Positions 1 to 8,923 of a stretch of DNA of 64,000 bases are shown here, one piece after another. Numbering within the stretch: position 1 is the first letter of the stretch; each line of letters begins with the position of its first letter. The position numbers were made by a program, and so were the translations under genes. The notes under the pieces are model-generated. The model saw nothing but the letters and a program-made list of their open reading frames with translations. It was not told the DNA's origin and ran no database searches. Source of the stretch: Vampirovibrio chlorellavorus (GTDB taxonomy: Bacteria > Cyanobacteriota > Vampirovibrionia > Vampirovibrionales > Vampirovibrionaceae). The stretch lies in assembly GCA_003149345.1 (NCBI GenBank), contig QFWI01000016.1, positions 248,001 to 312,000 of the forward strand, read 5' to 3'.

Positions 1-747
1 GTCCGGGTACAGCTCGAAAACGATGTTGCCTTTCTCTGTTTCCAGAATGGCTGCCTTGGTTTTTAAATCGGGAATCTGCCGCACCTCGGAAGCGGTTTCC
101 ACCACAGCGGACAAGGCCTGAGGGTTGCTGGTGCCGGTATTGGTGGCGCTGTCCGTGGGCTTGGAGAACCAGTTCAATGGATTCCAGGGGGTGCCGGTGG
201 TGGTGGTGGTGGCTTGCTCGGTGGTCTCAGATTGCGAGCTGCTAGCGGTGTTTTCTTCAGACCGGGTTGCTTCAGACTGACCGGTCTCGGTCTGGGTTGC
301 TTGTTTTTTGGACAGGCCCAGCTTGTACCAGGCTTTATCAGAGCTGTTGTTAGTTTGGTTGGCCGTATTCTCTTGGCTGTCGGACTGGTCGCTGGTTTCT
401 GTGGGATCTTGCACCAACGGCTTTTGGCGACCTTCCGCCTGGAGTTTTAATGCTTCAGCCTTGCGCTTGGCCTCCTGGGCTTTTTGTAAGGCTTCCTGAG
501 CGGCCCTTAGGGCCTGATCCGCCTGAGCGCTGGCCGCGTCGGCCTCCTGTTTGAAGATTTCCTGCTGATTGGCATCCTGGGAATTGCCTTCTTGGGGCTG
601 GCGATCCGCTGCTTTGGCCGGTACCCAATTCATCGGGTTCATTTTTTGCATCCAGTTTGCCTGAGCCAGGCTTGTGCTGCTCAGTGCTAGCGATAACGCC
701 AGGGTGAGCGCCATAGTACGAGAGGAACTCTGGAAAACTCGTTTCAT
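1..747 (-). CDS. Cyclophilin-type peptidyl-prolyl isomerase, exported, C-terminus beyond window
   Basis: The 249 visible codons run off the left edge. Residues 1-28 form a signal peptide (MKRVF, hydrophobic stretch, cleavage near AQA). Then come a Gln/Ala/Lys-rich helical stretch (about 50-100) and a long Ser/Thr/Gln-rich low-complexity linker (about 105-215). The last visible residues, ILETEKGNIVFELYPD, match the first strand of a cyclophilin-type PPIase, which would catalyse prolyl isomerisation outside the cytoplasm. The ATG at 747 is preceded by GGAGAAAAGG, a good ribosome binding site. The catalytic residues lie outside the window, so activity cannot be judged. The linker suggests attachment or spacing from the membrane. 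Confidence 0.75.
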   Translation of the reverse strand, partial: MKRVFQSSSRTMALTLALSLALSSTSLAQANWMQKMNPMNWVPAKAADRQPQEGNSQDANQQEIFKQEADAASAQADQALRAAQEALQKAQEAKRKAEALKLQAEGRQKPLVQDPTETSDQSDSQENTANQTNNSSDKAWYKLGLSKKQATQTETGQSEATRSEENTASSSQSETTEQATTTTTGTPWNPLNWFSKPTDSATNTGTSNPQALSAVVETASEVRQIPDLKTKAAILETEKGNIVFELYPD

Positions 748-975
748 TGCCTTTTCTCCAACTACGTGAATCACCATTGATTCTGCTTGAAAGGATTCTG
801 ACTCAATACCAGGAGCCACGCCGGATCGGATCTCAACGTTATGCTGATTGTAGCGGGAATGTCTGTTCTGGACAAATGTTCTGTAAAGCGGGCTCATCCG
901 TATTGCCTTATCCCTTCCGAGTGCCGGGAACATTAATAGTTCCTTAATAAATTAGGGCCACTGAACAGAGGGTTT

Positions 976-981
976 TATAAT
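976..981 (+). promoter_or_regulatory. Candidate -10 box for the DnaJ-like gene
   Basis: A perfect TATAAT lies 44 bases before the ATG at 1026. No convincing -35 is seen 16-18 bases upstream, so this is only a candidate. The 748-1025 gap holds the divergent control regions of the cyclophilin and DnaJ-like genes and no ORF I believe. Confidence 0.35.
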
Positions 982-1025
982 GGGCTGTACATGATGTCGG
1001 CGTTGTAGAGGTTCGGCCAGTCGCT

Positions 1026-2000
1026 ATGGGTGTTGAATACAAAGATTATTACAAGATACTGGGGGTTTCCCGCACTGCTTCGGACAAGGAAATCAAGTCC
1101 GCTTACCGAAAACTGGCCCGTGAGTACCATCCCGATGTGAACCCCGGTGCTGAGGAAAAGTTTAAAGACCTGAATGAGGCTTATGAAGCCCTCAAAGACC
1201 CTGAAAAACGCCGCTTGTACGATAGTCTGGGTTCCAATTGGCGTCAGGGGCAAAACTTTAATCCGCCGCCCGGATTTGAAGGTTGGCAAACGGTCAATAT
1301 GGGCGATATGGGAGGTATGGGTGGATTCTCCAGCTTTTTTGACGCCCTGTTTGGCGGCGGTATGGGCGCTGGTGGCTTTGGGGCGCAGGGCTTTCCGGGC
1401 GGCGGTGCCGGTGGCTATGAGGACTTGTTTTCCGGCATGGGCGCTGGCCGTGGGCAGCGGGCAGGCGCTCGGGCTCATGCTCATCCGCCGGAGCAGTTGA
1501 ACATCGAGCAGGAGCTTTTGCTGGACTTGGAAGAAGGGGTGAAGGGCGCATCGAAAGAAGTGGTGACTCCCAACCGCAAGCGCTTGAGCGTGAACATTCC
1601 CAAGGGCGTTCGGCCAGGGGCCAAAATCCGGCTGGCCGGAGAAGGTCGTCAGGGACATCGGGGCCGGGGCGATTTGCTGCTGGTGGTCAAGTACCGCAAG
1701 CATCCTCGCTTTCAGTTGGAAGAGGATGTGTTGGTATATGAGGTCCCTGTTCCCGTGCCGGACCTGGTGCTGGGGGGCGAAATTAAAATTTCCACCCTCA
1801 GCGGGTCTGAGCTGAGCATGAAAATCCCGGTGGGTACCCAGCCGGGCCGCATGATGCGCTTGAAAGGCCAGGGCTTCCCCAGTAAAGATGGTAAATCCAG
1901 CGGGGATTTGCTGGTGCGCATCAAGGCCCTCATTCCCGAGCATCCCAGCGAACGGGAAAAAACGCTGTATCAGGAATTGCAGGCCTTGCACGCACGGTAA
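1026..2000 (+). CDS. DnaJ-like co-chaperone without zinc finger (CbpA type)
   Basis: J-domain protein that would stimulate DnaK ATPase in the cytoplasm. The J domain spans residues 6-70 with the essential HPD at 35-37. A Gly/Phe/Met-rich linker covers about 80-155. The two C-terminal substrate-binding beta domains (about 160-315) are present, including [14 protein letters not shown] and [14 protein letters not shown]. The four CxxCxGxG zinc motifs of true DnaJ are absent, which places it with the CbpA/DjlA-like group rather than DnaJ itself. Length (324) fits CbpA-type proteins. It lies upstream of mutL with a 185-base gap, so an operon is not evident. Confidence 0.9.
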   Translation: MGVEYKDYYKILGVSRTASDKEIKSAYRKLAREYHPDVNPGAEEKFKDLNEAYEALKDPEKRRLYDSLGSNWRQGQNFNPPPGFEGWQTVNMGDMGGMGGFSSFFDALFGGGMGAGGFGAQGFPGGGAGGYEDLFSGMGAGRGQRAGARAHAHPPEQLNIEQELLLDLEEGVKGASKEVVTPNRKRLSVNIPKGVRPGAKIRLAGEGRQGHRGRGDLLLVVKYRKHPRFQLEEDVLVYEVPVPVPDLVLGGEIKISTLSGSELSMKIPVGTQPGRMMRLKGQGFPSKDGKSSGDLLVRIKALIPEHPSEREKTLYQELQALHAR

Positions 2001-2185
2001 GGCTTTGCCCTCAGGCTCGCCTTTCCCACAGTGGTATCTGGGTAGGTTTTTACATCGGCCCCTGTTCCTTGTTAGGATAGGAAACGTTCTGCTGACCATA
2101 TGATGTTTAAGATCACTCTGGTTTTGCGTTTCTATTTTGCTTTTCGGCAGTCGTACTCATATTCAGGAAAGTTTGAGGCGGTCCC

Positions 2186-4240
2186 ATGACTTCCATCCCC
2201 ACTTCACAGTCCACCCCGGAACGGCCGATTCGGGTGTTGCCGCCGCATCTCATTAACCGCATCGCCGCAGGCGAAGTGGTGGAGCGTCCCGCTTCGGTCA
2301 TTAAAGAACTGGTGGAAAACGCCCTGGACGCTGGGGCCACCCGCATCGAGATTTCCGCCAGCAACGGGGGACGCAATTTACGGGTGGCCGACAATGGCTC
2401 TGGCATGACCCCTGAAAACGCCGCCCTGGCCTTTTACAATCACGCCACCAGTAAAATTCAGGACGAAGCCGATCTGGATCGCATTACCACCCTGGGCTTT
2501 CGGGGAGAGGCCCTGGCCAGTATCGGGGCTATTTCCAAACTCACTTGCTGGACCCGTCGGGCGGATGCCCCGGTGGGCACTAAAATTACCGTGTCCGAGA
2601 CTGGGGAGCCGGTGTTGAGCGAGGCTGGCTGCGCCCCGGGTACGGTCATGGAAGTGGACGATCTGTTTTACAATACCCCGGCCCGATTGAAATTTTTGAA
2701 GCGGGCCCAGACCGAATTGGGACACATTGAGGAAATCGTTCAGTTTCTGGCCCTGTCCCACCCGGAAGTGCGTTTTAGCCTGACCGTCAATGACAAGGTG
2801 GTACTCAAGACCACCGGTTCCAATGCTTTAAAACGGGCCATGGAAGAGGTGCTGGGCCTGAAGGATGAAAAAATCCCCTTGTTGCCCATTACCGCCGAAG
2901 ATTCTGAGCTGGGCCTCCGTGTGGCCGGGTTCGCCTCCGAGCCCGGGGTGATGAAGAGCAGCAAGCGCTGGATAATGACCTACCTGAACGGGCGGCATGT
3001 GCGCTGCGCCATTTTGCAAAAGGCCATTGAGGCCGCTTACGAATCCCTGTTGCCACAGGGACGCTACCCGGTTTGTGTCATTTTTGTGAACCTGCCCACC
3101 AGCGAAGTGGATGTGAACGTGCATCCGGCCAAGCGAGAGGTGCGCTACGCCGCCGCTAACACCGTGTTTGGCTTTGTGCGCAGTGGCATTCGCAACTCGC
3201 TCTCGGCTCAGGGCATTCGACTGGATGTCCCTGTTTTAGAAGCGTCAGCGCCTCCGGTGTCCCATTGGCCCGCCTCACCGGGAGATTTGTCTGACCAGCA
3301 TTTCTCTGCCAATCGCTTGCTGGATGCTTCCAGAACGCCTGGGCGCATGCCGACTGTAGGGGGGGCAGGGCCCAATTACAAGTCTCTGGGTTACAACCAT
3401 TCGCATTCGAACCAGCCTGCCAGCGATCGTCTACCCGCCTACCGACAGACCTCTTACGCAGATCCCCAACCGGTGCAGGCCGCGTTAGGGTTTTACGCCC
3501 TCGGTCACAGTTTGAACCCGATCCCAGAAGTGACCGTGTCGGCACAGGCCGCCGTTTCCGCTGTGGAGCCCGGTGCGGAGACGGAGCCGTCCGTGGCCAA
3601 GCCCGCTTTTGCCAACGGTAAGTTCAAGGTTATCGGGCAGTTGTTCAATACCTACATATTGCTGGAAACCGTGCAAGGCCTGCTGGTGGTGGATCAGCAC
3701 ATTGCCAGCGAGCGGGATTTTTTTGAGTCCCTGACCCTGAACCTGACGGCGGAAACGTCCGATATCCAGCGGCTGGTAACAGCTTTGCCCCTCACGGTCA
3801 GCCCGGTACAGCGGGACTTGCTGGTTCAGTACCAGGGGGACTTTGCCCAGTTGGGATTCCTCTACGATCTGAGTGGCGATTCCTCAGGCGGAGCGTCCGC
3901 GGGCCTGACCGTTCAGCTTACGGGGTATCCGCTGGTTTACGCCGGACGGGACGGCATGTTTGAGGCGGGCGGGTTGTTTGAAAATTTACTGGCCCAGCTG
4001 GAAGAAACCGGTCATATGAAGTTGGATCTGGATCACCTGATTGCCACCCTGGCTTGCCACAGTGCCGTGCGGGCCGGGGATTCCCTGACCCATGCCGAAA
4101 TGGAAACGGTGATTGAACGCTGGCTGGCCTGCCGTTTGCCCTGGACTTGTCCCCACGGACGCCCCATTGCCCACACCATTTCCACCACGGAACTCAATCA
4201 GTTTTTCCATCGGCCCAGTTTGCCGGTGAATGCGTTTTAG
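2186..4240 (+). CDS. mutL: DNA mismatch repair protein MutL
   Basis: Couples mismatch recognition by MutS to strand processing. The N-terminal GHKL ATPase has all expected motifs: ELVENALDAGA, DNGSGM and TLGFRGEALASI. The C-terminal dimerisation/endonuclease domain carries DQHIASERDFFE (a DQHA(x)2E(x)4E motif with Ala replaced by Ile), ACHSAVRAGD and CPHGRP. The protein is therefore probably an endonuclease-competent MutL, as in bacteria lacking MutH. The disordered linker spans about residues 335-475. Length 684 is normal. The ATG at 2186 is preceded by GAGGCGG. The mutS2 homologue at 46135-48567 belongs to a different pathway; no mutS1 is in the window. Confidence 0.97.
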   Translation: MTSIPTSQSTPERPIRVLPPHLINRIAAGEVVERPASVIKELVENALDAGATRIEISASNGGRNLRVADNGSGMTPENAALAFYNHATSKIQDEADLDRITTLGFRGEALASIGAISKLTCWTRRADAPVGTKITVSETGEPVLSEAGCAPGTVMEVDDLFYNTPARLKFLKRAQTELGHIEEIVQFLALSHPEVRFSLTVNDKVVLKTTGSNALKRAMEEVLGLKDEKIPLLPITAEDSELGLRVAGFASEPGVMKSSKRWIMTYLNGRHVRCAILQKAIEAAYESLLPQGRYPVCVIFVNLPTSEVDVNVHPAKREVRYAAANTVFGFVRSGIRNSLSAQGIRLDVPVLEASAPPVSHWPASPGDLSDQHFSANRLLDASRTPGRMPTVGGAGPNYKSLGYNHSHSNQPASDRLPAYRQTSYADPQPVQAALGFYALGHSLNPIPEVTVSAQAAVSAVEPGAETEPSVAKPAFANGKFKVIGQLFNTYILLETVQGLLVVDQHIASERDFFESLTLNLTAETSDIQRLVTALPLTVSPVQRDLLVQYQGDFAQLGFLYDLSGDSSGGASAGLTVQLTGYPLVYAGRDGMFEAGGLFENLLAQLEETGHMKLDLDHLIATLACHSAVRAGDSLTHAEMETVIERWLACRLPWTCPHGRPIAHTISTTELNQFFHRPSLPVNAF

Positions 4241-4605
4241 CGCCTCGTCCGAGAGAAAATCTGATCGGTGATCTCAAGGGCTGGATGCCGCTCAGGCCCA
4301 GTGTTCAGCGCTCTTTGTTATGTGCGTTGAGTGGGTGAATTATTAAGAAGTGATAAGCGCAGGCAATTCAATTCAATTGAATGTTTTTATTACTTTGTGA
4401 GATGTTAAGTGATTTGTGAGTGTGTTTGGACCATAGACTGCTGATAAACGGGCTGAGCGTGTTTTTGAAGCATTCTGTACAAGCAGGAGAGATGATTGAG
4501 ATAGGCATTATTTAAGGAATCGGGTCGCCGCTGAAAGCAATGGCAAGCGAGTGACGGTAACAGAGCTGGTTAAAGAGAGATTAGGCTAGGAGGAGAAAAT
4601 AGAAT
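4241..4605 (+). promoter_or_regulatory. Long leader/control region before the EF-hand-like gene
   Basis: This 365-base gap contains no credible ORF. It is AT-richer than its surroundings. It carries TGTTTTTAT at 4382-4390 (listed separately) and ends in a very strong ribosome binding site, AGGAGGAG at 4588-4595, before the ATG at 4606. If transcription begins near the 9-mer, the transcript has a leader of about 200 bases, which would leave room for post-transcriptional control. Confidence 0.4.
4382..4390 (+). promoter_or_regulatory. Shared TGTTTTTAT element, copy 1 (before the 4606 gene)
   Basis: Exact TGTTTTTAT, 216 bases before the ATG at 4606 and in the same orientation as the gene. It is preceded by the small inverted repeat CAATTG. 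Five other accessory genes in this window have the same 9-mer upstream; see the findings. Confidence 0.5.
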
Positions 4606-5553
4606 ATGACAGTTCCAATGTGTGGTTCATCGTGGCAAGCACAACCAAATTACTGGAATACTGCCGGCTCTGCCTGGGCAGGCCAACCAGGGGTCCCTTG
4701 TCAGCACAATTACATGGGTGCCGGTGCCGCTGGTGGTCAGCAGGACCCTTACGCAATCCTGGGCGCCATTATTCAACCTTTAATGGGTCTGATGTTTTCC
4801 CTGTTAACGGGCGATGCTTCAACCGACAGTGAGTCTACCAGCGGATCGTCGAAAGGCAGGTCTTCAGGATCAGCGAACGCCGATAACACCTTGGGCCCGG
4901 ACAGCGAACCCAGCGATTATCTGGATGTGCTCAGTGAAAACGACAGAGAGCTGAGGAAGCTTGAGAAGAAGTTCGGCAACGGCGACGGTAACTTGACCGA
5001 GAAAGAAATTCAGAAAATTCTTCGGAAAATTGAAAAAGGTGATACCAAGGGTATCGACGTATCGGAAGACTTACAGGCTGCCCTCGACTGGTTGTCGAAC
5101 GATGAGCAAGGGCAAACCGTGTTTGGTAACCTGGCCAATGTGTTTGATGAAGATGGCCGTGCCGCTGTTGATGCCAAGAAGGGCTTTGATGAGTCCGCCT
5201 GGGAAGATGTTGATGGCGACATCGAAGAGGAATCAGGGCCATACGATGCGGAAGAGGCGCTGGAGTACATGGTGGATAACAAGAAGTTCGCTCAAAAAGT
5301 AGCTGGCGCTGATGGCAAGATTACCCAGGCTGAAATTGATGAGGCACTGAAAAGTGATGAGTATAGCCTGGAAGAGAAGGCACACCTCCGATTCTTGCGT
5401 GAGAATTTCGAGGAGATCACGGATGTCTTGTACGTGCAAAGTGATCAGCCGATCTCCCTCGATGATCTGGCAACCAAACTCGACCCGGATGCGGAATCAC
5501 CTGATGGCAACAATTTTGTGGACGAGTTGCAAGATATCGAGTCCAAGAGATAA
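4606..5553 (+). CDS. EF-hand-like acidic repeat protein, function unknown
   Basis: Not recognised as a named family. Residues 1-45 are Gly/Ala/Gln-rich with no classical signal peptide. A hydrophobic helix follows (about 46-67, ILGAIIQPLMGLMFSLL), then a Ser/Thr/Asp linker. The remaining 220 residues are helical and acidic with several EF-hand-like loops: NGDGNLTEKEI, DEDGRAAVD, VDGDIEEES and GADGKITQAEI. Calcium binding is plausible but not shown. The adjacent genes at 5813 and 10631 carry similar loops plus one short Leu/Met-rich helix, so the three appear to form a family. The AGGAGGAG site makes this start secure. A strong terminator follows at 5571. Confidence 0.7.
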   Translation: MTVPMCGSSWQAQPNYWNTAGSAWAGQPGVPCQHNYMGAGAAGGQQDPYAILGAIIQPLMGLMFSLLTGDASTDSESTSGSSKGRSSGSANADNTLGPDSEPSDYLDVLSENDRELRKLEKKFGNGDGNLTEKEIQKILRKIEKGDTKGIDVSEDLQAALDWLSNDEQGQTVFGNLANVFDEDGRAAVDAKKGFDESAWEDVDGDIEEESGPYDAEEALEYMVDNKKFAQKVAGADGKITQAEIDEALKSDEYSLEEKAHLRFLRENFEEITDVLYVQSDQPISLDDLATKLDPDAESPDGNNFVDELQDIESKR

Positions 5554-5570
5554 TCCAAAATCTTATAAAC

Positions 5571-5605
5571 AAAAGACTGGTCCCACCCAGGTGGGCCAGT
5601 CTTTT
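5571..5605 (+). terminator. Rho-independent terminator after the 4606 gene
   Basis: AAAAGACTGG (5571-5580) pairs with CCAGTCTTTT (5596-5605). The stem continues inward through CCCACC/GGTGGG. It is almost perfect and starts 17 bases after the stop codon, so the 4606 gene is monocistronic. Confidence 0.88.
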
Positions 5606-5658
5606 ACTTTGGTCGGGAGCATGGAAAAGGGGTAAAAAAGCAATTTTACCCATATGGA

Positions 5659-5667
5659 TGTTTTTAT
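5659..5667 (+). promoter_or_regulatory. Shared TGTTTTTAT element, copy 2 (before the 5813 gene)
   Basis: Exact TGTTTTTAT on the coding strand, 146 bases before the ATG at 5813. It is followed three bases later by TATATG. It sits 54 bases after the terminator of the upstream gene, as expected of a promoter element. Confidence 0.5.
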
Positions 5668-5812
5668 TTGTATATGCTTGGTATTGGCACTGCGTATGCT
5701 TTGCCCATCCGGCGGAGACGATTTTGATGCAGAGAGATTGAAACAAAGCCACCACAATGCTGTTTGAGATCGGGTGATCATTTCGGCACTGTTGGCAGGA
5801 GGAGCGCGACGC

Positions 5813-8173
5813 ATGGTTTTTCCCTTCAATACGATGGGTATGCCCGGAATGATGCCCGGTCAACCCATGCCAATGCCCCGACCTCCTTTTCCTCCGCCAA
5901 TGGCGCCAATGTTCGCCGGAATCCCGGGTGTTAACCCCTTTGCGGGGCCTTCAATGGCCATGCCCATTCCAGGGCTGCCGCATGGCATGGGGCCTAGGCC
6001 TGGGCCGGTAGGCGCCCCGATGCTCATTGATCCACTGACGGGAATGCCATTGAACTTAGGCATGGGCCCCGCTCCCATGCCGCCGCCCATGCCCTTGCCC
6101 TTGCCCATGCCTGTGGGACATACTCATTCCCCACCCGTGATGGGACCGCCTGTCGGGGCACAGTCGGAAAACCCATTGTTGACCGTGTTTAATTCGCTGA
6201 TGGGAACCCTGTCCGGGCTTTTAGGTGTCCCTGTGCCCGGGCAAAGAACGTCTAAATCGTCCAGCGATGAGGTGGTTTCCGATCCGGCCACGGCATTGAG
6301 TATGGTGTTGAGCGAAGCTTCTGATATCGCCAGTGCGGATGGGAATGCGGGCAGCCTGAGTACCGCTGATTTAGCCATGGTGGCCCGTAACAAAGACGGG
6401 GAGTATTCGGCGGAGGCGCAGGCGGCTGCCAAATTCCTGATGGCCAATCCGGCTGTGTGGATGGCCATCGACAACATGGACAAAAAAGCCGACACCAAGG
6501 TTTCTATTCAGAATTTAAGTAAAGCCCTGAGCGATCCCAAGATTCTGAACGCCTCTGAGGAAGAGCTATCCAGAAAAGAGGATGATAGTGATGAGGTGGA
6601 ACCGGTGGATGATCCGGCCACTGCCCTGACCGACCTGATCAGTGAGGGTGAGGATATCGCTGATGCGGATGGGGATTCTGATTCCATTAGCGTGCAAGAT
6701 TTGGTGATTGTGGCCAAAAACAAGGAGGGTGATTTCTCACCGGAAGCTCAGGCCGCGGCGAAGTACATCCTGGCCAACCGGGCCATTTGGGACGAGATGG
6801 ATGCCATGGATGAGAACGAAGACACCAAGGTGACGCTGGAAAACCTGAGCAAAGCCATGACCGACCCCAATGTTCTGGGCGCCGCATCGGATGACTCTTC
6901 TGATGATGGAGAAGGCTTGACGGTGACGGACAACGCAACAGCCTTTGATTTATTAGACGAGCATTATGATGACATTGCCAAGCTGGATGGCGATGCCAGC
7001 AGCGTGAGTTGGCTCGATCTCTCGCGTGCGGCCCGGCATTCCAAAAACAAGGAACTGTTGGCCGTGGTGAAATACTTGCAAAGCAACCCGGATATCTTTA
7101 AGCAGCTGGCGGGAAAAGATGGCAAGGCAGACGGTGTCTCTGAAGCGGATCTGACCAGCGCCCTGGGCGATCCCGATTTTATGGCCATGACCCAGGATCA
7201 GGCAACGGCCCAAAGCCCCAGCAACTTGTCGCTTAAAGATATCCTGATTACGTTGAATGATCATAAAGATACTCTGGATACCGCCGGCGAAGGCAGTGCC
7301 GATGATGATCTGATTGCGAAAGCGGATTTACAGGCCATTGCCGACAACAAAGACGGTAAGTACAATAGCAAGCCTGAGCTGGTTGCCGCGGCCCGGGCTG
7401 CCCTTAAAAATGATGCCTTGATGGCGGCACTGGATAAACGGAAAACGTTCTCCTTTGATGATTTGCAGGCTTTTGCCGATGCTGTCCGGGCGGATGAAAA
7501 TTATGTCCCCCCTACTCAACTGAAGTTTAATAACTCTCAGGAAGCCTACGCGGTTTTGGCAAAGGCCATTAATAAAGGCACCCTGAAAACCGGCAATTTT
7601 GATCAAAACGGAAACTGGAGCTGGGCTGAGTCTGCTTCCGGCAAGTTTGTGGATCTTAAAACCATTAAAGCGATAGCCGATGGCACTCAGGAGGCTCCGT
7701 TTGAGCTGAGGGAAGCGTGTAAATGGATCGTGCAAAATAACTCGGAATTACAAAAGCTGGAAATGTATGAAAATATGGACGGTTTTGATGATGATGGTCT
7801 GCAAGTAGACTTGATTCAAGCGCTGGCCAATGGGCCGGTTGAGGAGAACTTTGGCCTTGATGTGGGGAATCAGGGCGTTGTTTCCGTGGAGGATAAACGG
7901 AAAGCACGGGAAATTTTCGCCCGCAATGACAATGCCTTGCTCAAGAAAATTGACGCCATTCAGGGCGGTAACCCAGATGGTGTGATTTCTAATGGCGATA
8001 TGTGGGCTGCTGTCAACGATCGTACCGGCAAGTTTACGGTGGAAGAGAAGCGGGCCATTTTGACCGTGATTGGCGGTAACGACGGAAACCTGGATGGCAG
8101 TATTTGGGATAACATTAATGACGGAGACGAAATAGCCACTTACAATGAGTTTTTTAGGGATATTGAGCAATAA
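5813..8173 (+). CDS. Large EF-hand-like repeat protein, possibly secreted or translocator-like
   Basis: 786 residues. An upstream in-frame ATG at 5774 exists, but AGGAGGAG at 5797-5804 clearly sets the start at 5813. Residues 1-115 are Pro/Met/Gly-rich with no signal peptide, then a short hydrophobic helix (LLTVFNSLMGTLSGLLG). The rest is a chain of about 90-residue modules. Each has a DPATAL-type start, a DG[ND]xxS[ILV]SxxDL loop, an AAAKFLMANPAVW-type helix and a second acidic loop. The first two modules are near copies; later ones diverge. From memory this helix-loop pattern resembles the repeats in type III translocators HrpF/NolX. That is a lead, not an assignment. No catalytic motif is seen. 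Confidence 0.65.
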   Translation: MVFPFNTMGMPGMMPGQPMPMPRPPFPPPMAPMFAGIPGVNPFAGPSMAMPIPGLPHGMGPRPGPVGAPMLIDPLTGMPLNLGMGPAPMPPPMPLPLPMPVGHTHSPPVMGPPVGAQSENPLLTVFNSLMGTLSGLLGVPVPGQRTSKSSSDEVVSDPATALSMVLSEASDIASADGNAGSLSTADLAMVARNKDGEYSAEAQAAAKFLMANPAVWMAIDNMDKKADTKVSIQNLSKALSDPKILNASEEELSRKEDDSDEVEPVDDPATALTDLISEGEDIADADGDSDSISVQDLVIVAKNKEGDFSPEAQAAAKYILANRAIWDEMDAMDENEDTKVTLENLSKAMTDPNVLGAASDDSSDDGEGLTVTDNATAFDLLDEHYDDIAKLDGDASSVSWLDLSRAARHSKNKELLAVVKYLQSNPDIFKQLAGKDGKADGVSEADLTSALGDPDFMAMTQDQATAQSPSNLSLKDILITLNDHKDTLDTAGEGSADDDLIAKADLQAIADNKDGKYNSKPELVAAARAALKNDALMAALDKRKTFSFDDLQAFADAVRADENYVPPTQLKFNNSQEAYAVLAKAINKGTLKTGNFDQNGNWSWAESASGKFVDLKTIKAIADGTQEAPFELREACKWIVQNNSELQKLEMYENMDGFDDDGLQVDLIQALANGPVEENFGLDVGNQGVVSVEDKRKAREIFARNDNALLKKIDAIQGGNPDGVISNGDMWAAVNDRTGKFTVEEKRAILTVIGGNDGNLDGSIWDNINDGDEIATYNEFFRDIEQ

Positions 8174-8197
8174 AAAGCATACTTGCTTTAGGGCGTG

Positions 8198-8230
8198 AAA
8201 AGCGTCGATGGAATGTACCGGCGCTTTTTT
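8198..8230 (+). terminator. Rho-independent terminator after the 5813 gene
   Basis: AAAAGCG (8198-8204) pairs with CGCTTTT (8222-8228), followed by more T residues. It lies 25 bases after the stop codon. Confidence 0.7.
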
Positions 8231-8288
8231 CATTTCAGCAGAACCCCGCTTTGAGCCAGCTTTGTGACCCATTCAAGGAAAGCGAAAT

Positions 8289-8324
8289 CCCCCGCCGTTG
8301 TTTTGGATTCGCGCGGGGTTTTTT
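8289..8324 (+). terminator. Second terminator-like hairpin
   Basis: CCCCGC pairs with GCGGGG around a 17-base loop, followed by TTTTTT. It may back up the terminator at 8198. With the 9-mer at 8382 it fills most of the 319-base gap 8174-8492, where no ORF is seen. Confidence 0.55.
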
Positions 8325-8381
8325 ATTGGGGGAAGGCGGGGAAGGAATTGATGGCGGAGCAGGCAATTCTTGGGCCTTAAA

Positions 8382-8390
8382 TGTTTTTAT
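8382..8390 (+). promoter_or_regulatory. Shared TGTTTTTAT element, copy 3 (before the 8493 gene)
   Basis: Exact TGTTTTTAT on the coding strand, 103 bases before the ATG at 8493, followed five bases later by TAAATG. It lies directly after the two terminators of the preceding gene. Confidence 0.5.
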
Positions 8391-8492
8391 TAATTTAAAT
8401 GTGGATGTTTCTGTTTGGGATGGAAGTGATAAACGCCAGTAGTCAAGCCGAGTGAAGGCTGGCCAAGGTGTTTGAATGGGAGATGGCTGTGT

Positions 8493-8861
8493 ATGAGTTA
8501 TGCAATGAGTGGGTTTAATCCTATGGCCGCTAGTAGTTTGCCGCAATTACTGGGCGTTGCCCAGTCCATTGTGCCTGGCATGTTCAGTGGGCCTGCGGGC
8601 GGTTATGGCATGATGCCATCGGGGTATGGATCTGGATATGGTTCCATGCAAGGGGCCTACGGGATGCCTGCGCCCTATGGGGCGGGCTATGCGGTTCCGG
8701 TTGGAACCTATACAGTTACCCAAACCGCGTATCAGCAAGCCTATTACGGCATGAGCCCAGGCGCTTCGTACGCCACGGGCTGTCCTTCCGGGATGTGCGG
8801 AACCATGGTCATGCCGGCTCAAGCTGGCTGGGGCGGCGGTTACTATCCCGGTTATTATTAA
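8493..8861 (+). CDS. Small Gly/Tyr/Met/Pro-rich protein, function unknown
   Basis: 122 residues with strongly biased composition: tyrosine-glycine repeats (GYGSGYGSM, YGMPAPYGAGYA), Met and Pro. Only two cysteines occur, close together in GCPSGMCG. The N-terminus has one short hydrophobic helix (LPQLLGVAQSIVPGMF), like its neighbours. There is no signal peptide. The likely start is the ATG at 8493, with GGGAGATGG upstream; an in-frame TTG at 8472 is less likely. The composition suggests a disordered or self-assembling structural or surface protein. It is grouped with the EF-hand-like genes by position, upstream 9-mer and its hydrophobic helix, not by homology. Confidence 0.6.
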   Translation: MSYAMSGFNPMAASSLPQLLGVAQSIVPGMFSGPAGGYGMMPSGYGSGYGSMQGAYGMPAPYGAGYAVPVGTYTVTQTAYQQAYYGMSPGASYATGCPSGMCGTMVMPAQAGWGGGYYPGYY

Positions 8862-8923
8862 CGCAATCCGTTGGGACAATCCGACCGGATTTCAGCCAAA
8901 GGACCTCAGCGCCGGGCGGCGGC

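Noticed and set aside
975..2099. A 374-codon open frame antisense to the DnaJ-like gene
   Set aside because: It lies entirely across a well-supported DnaJ-like gene, has no ribosome site and reads as a mirror of GC-rich codons.
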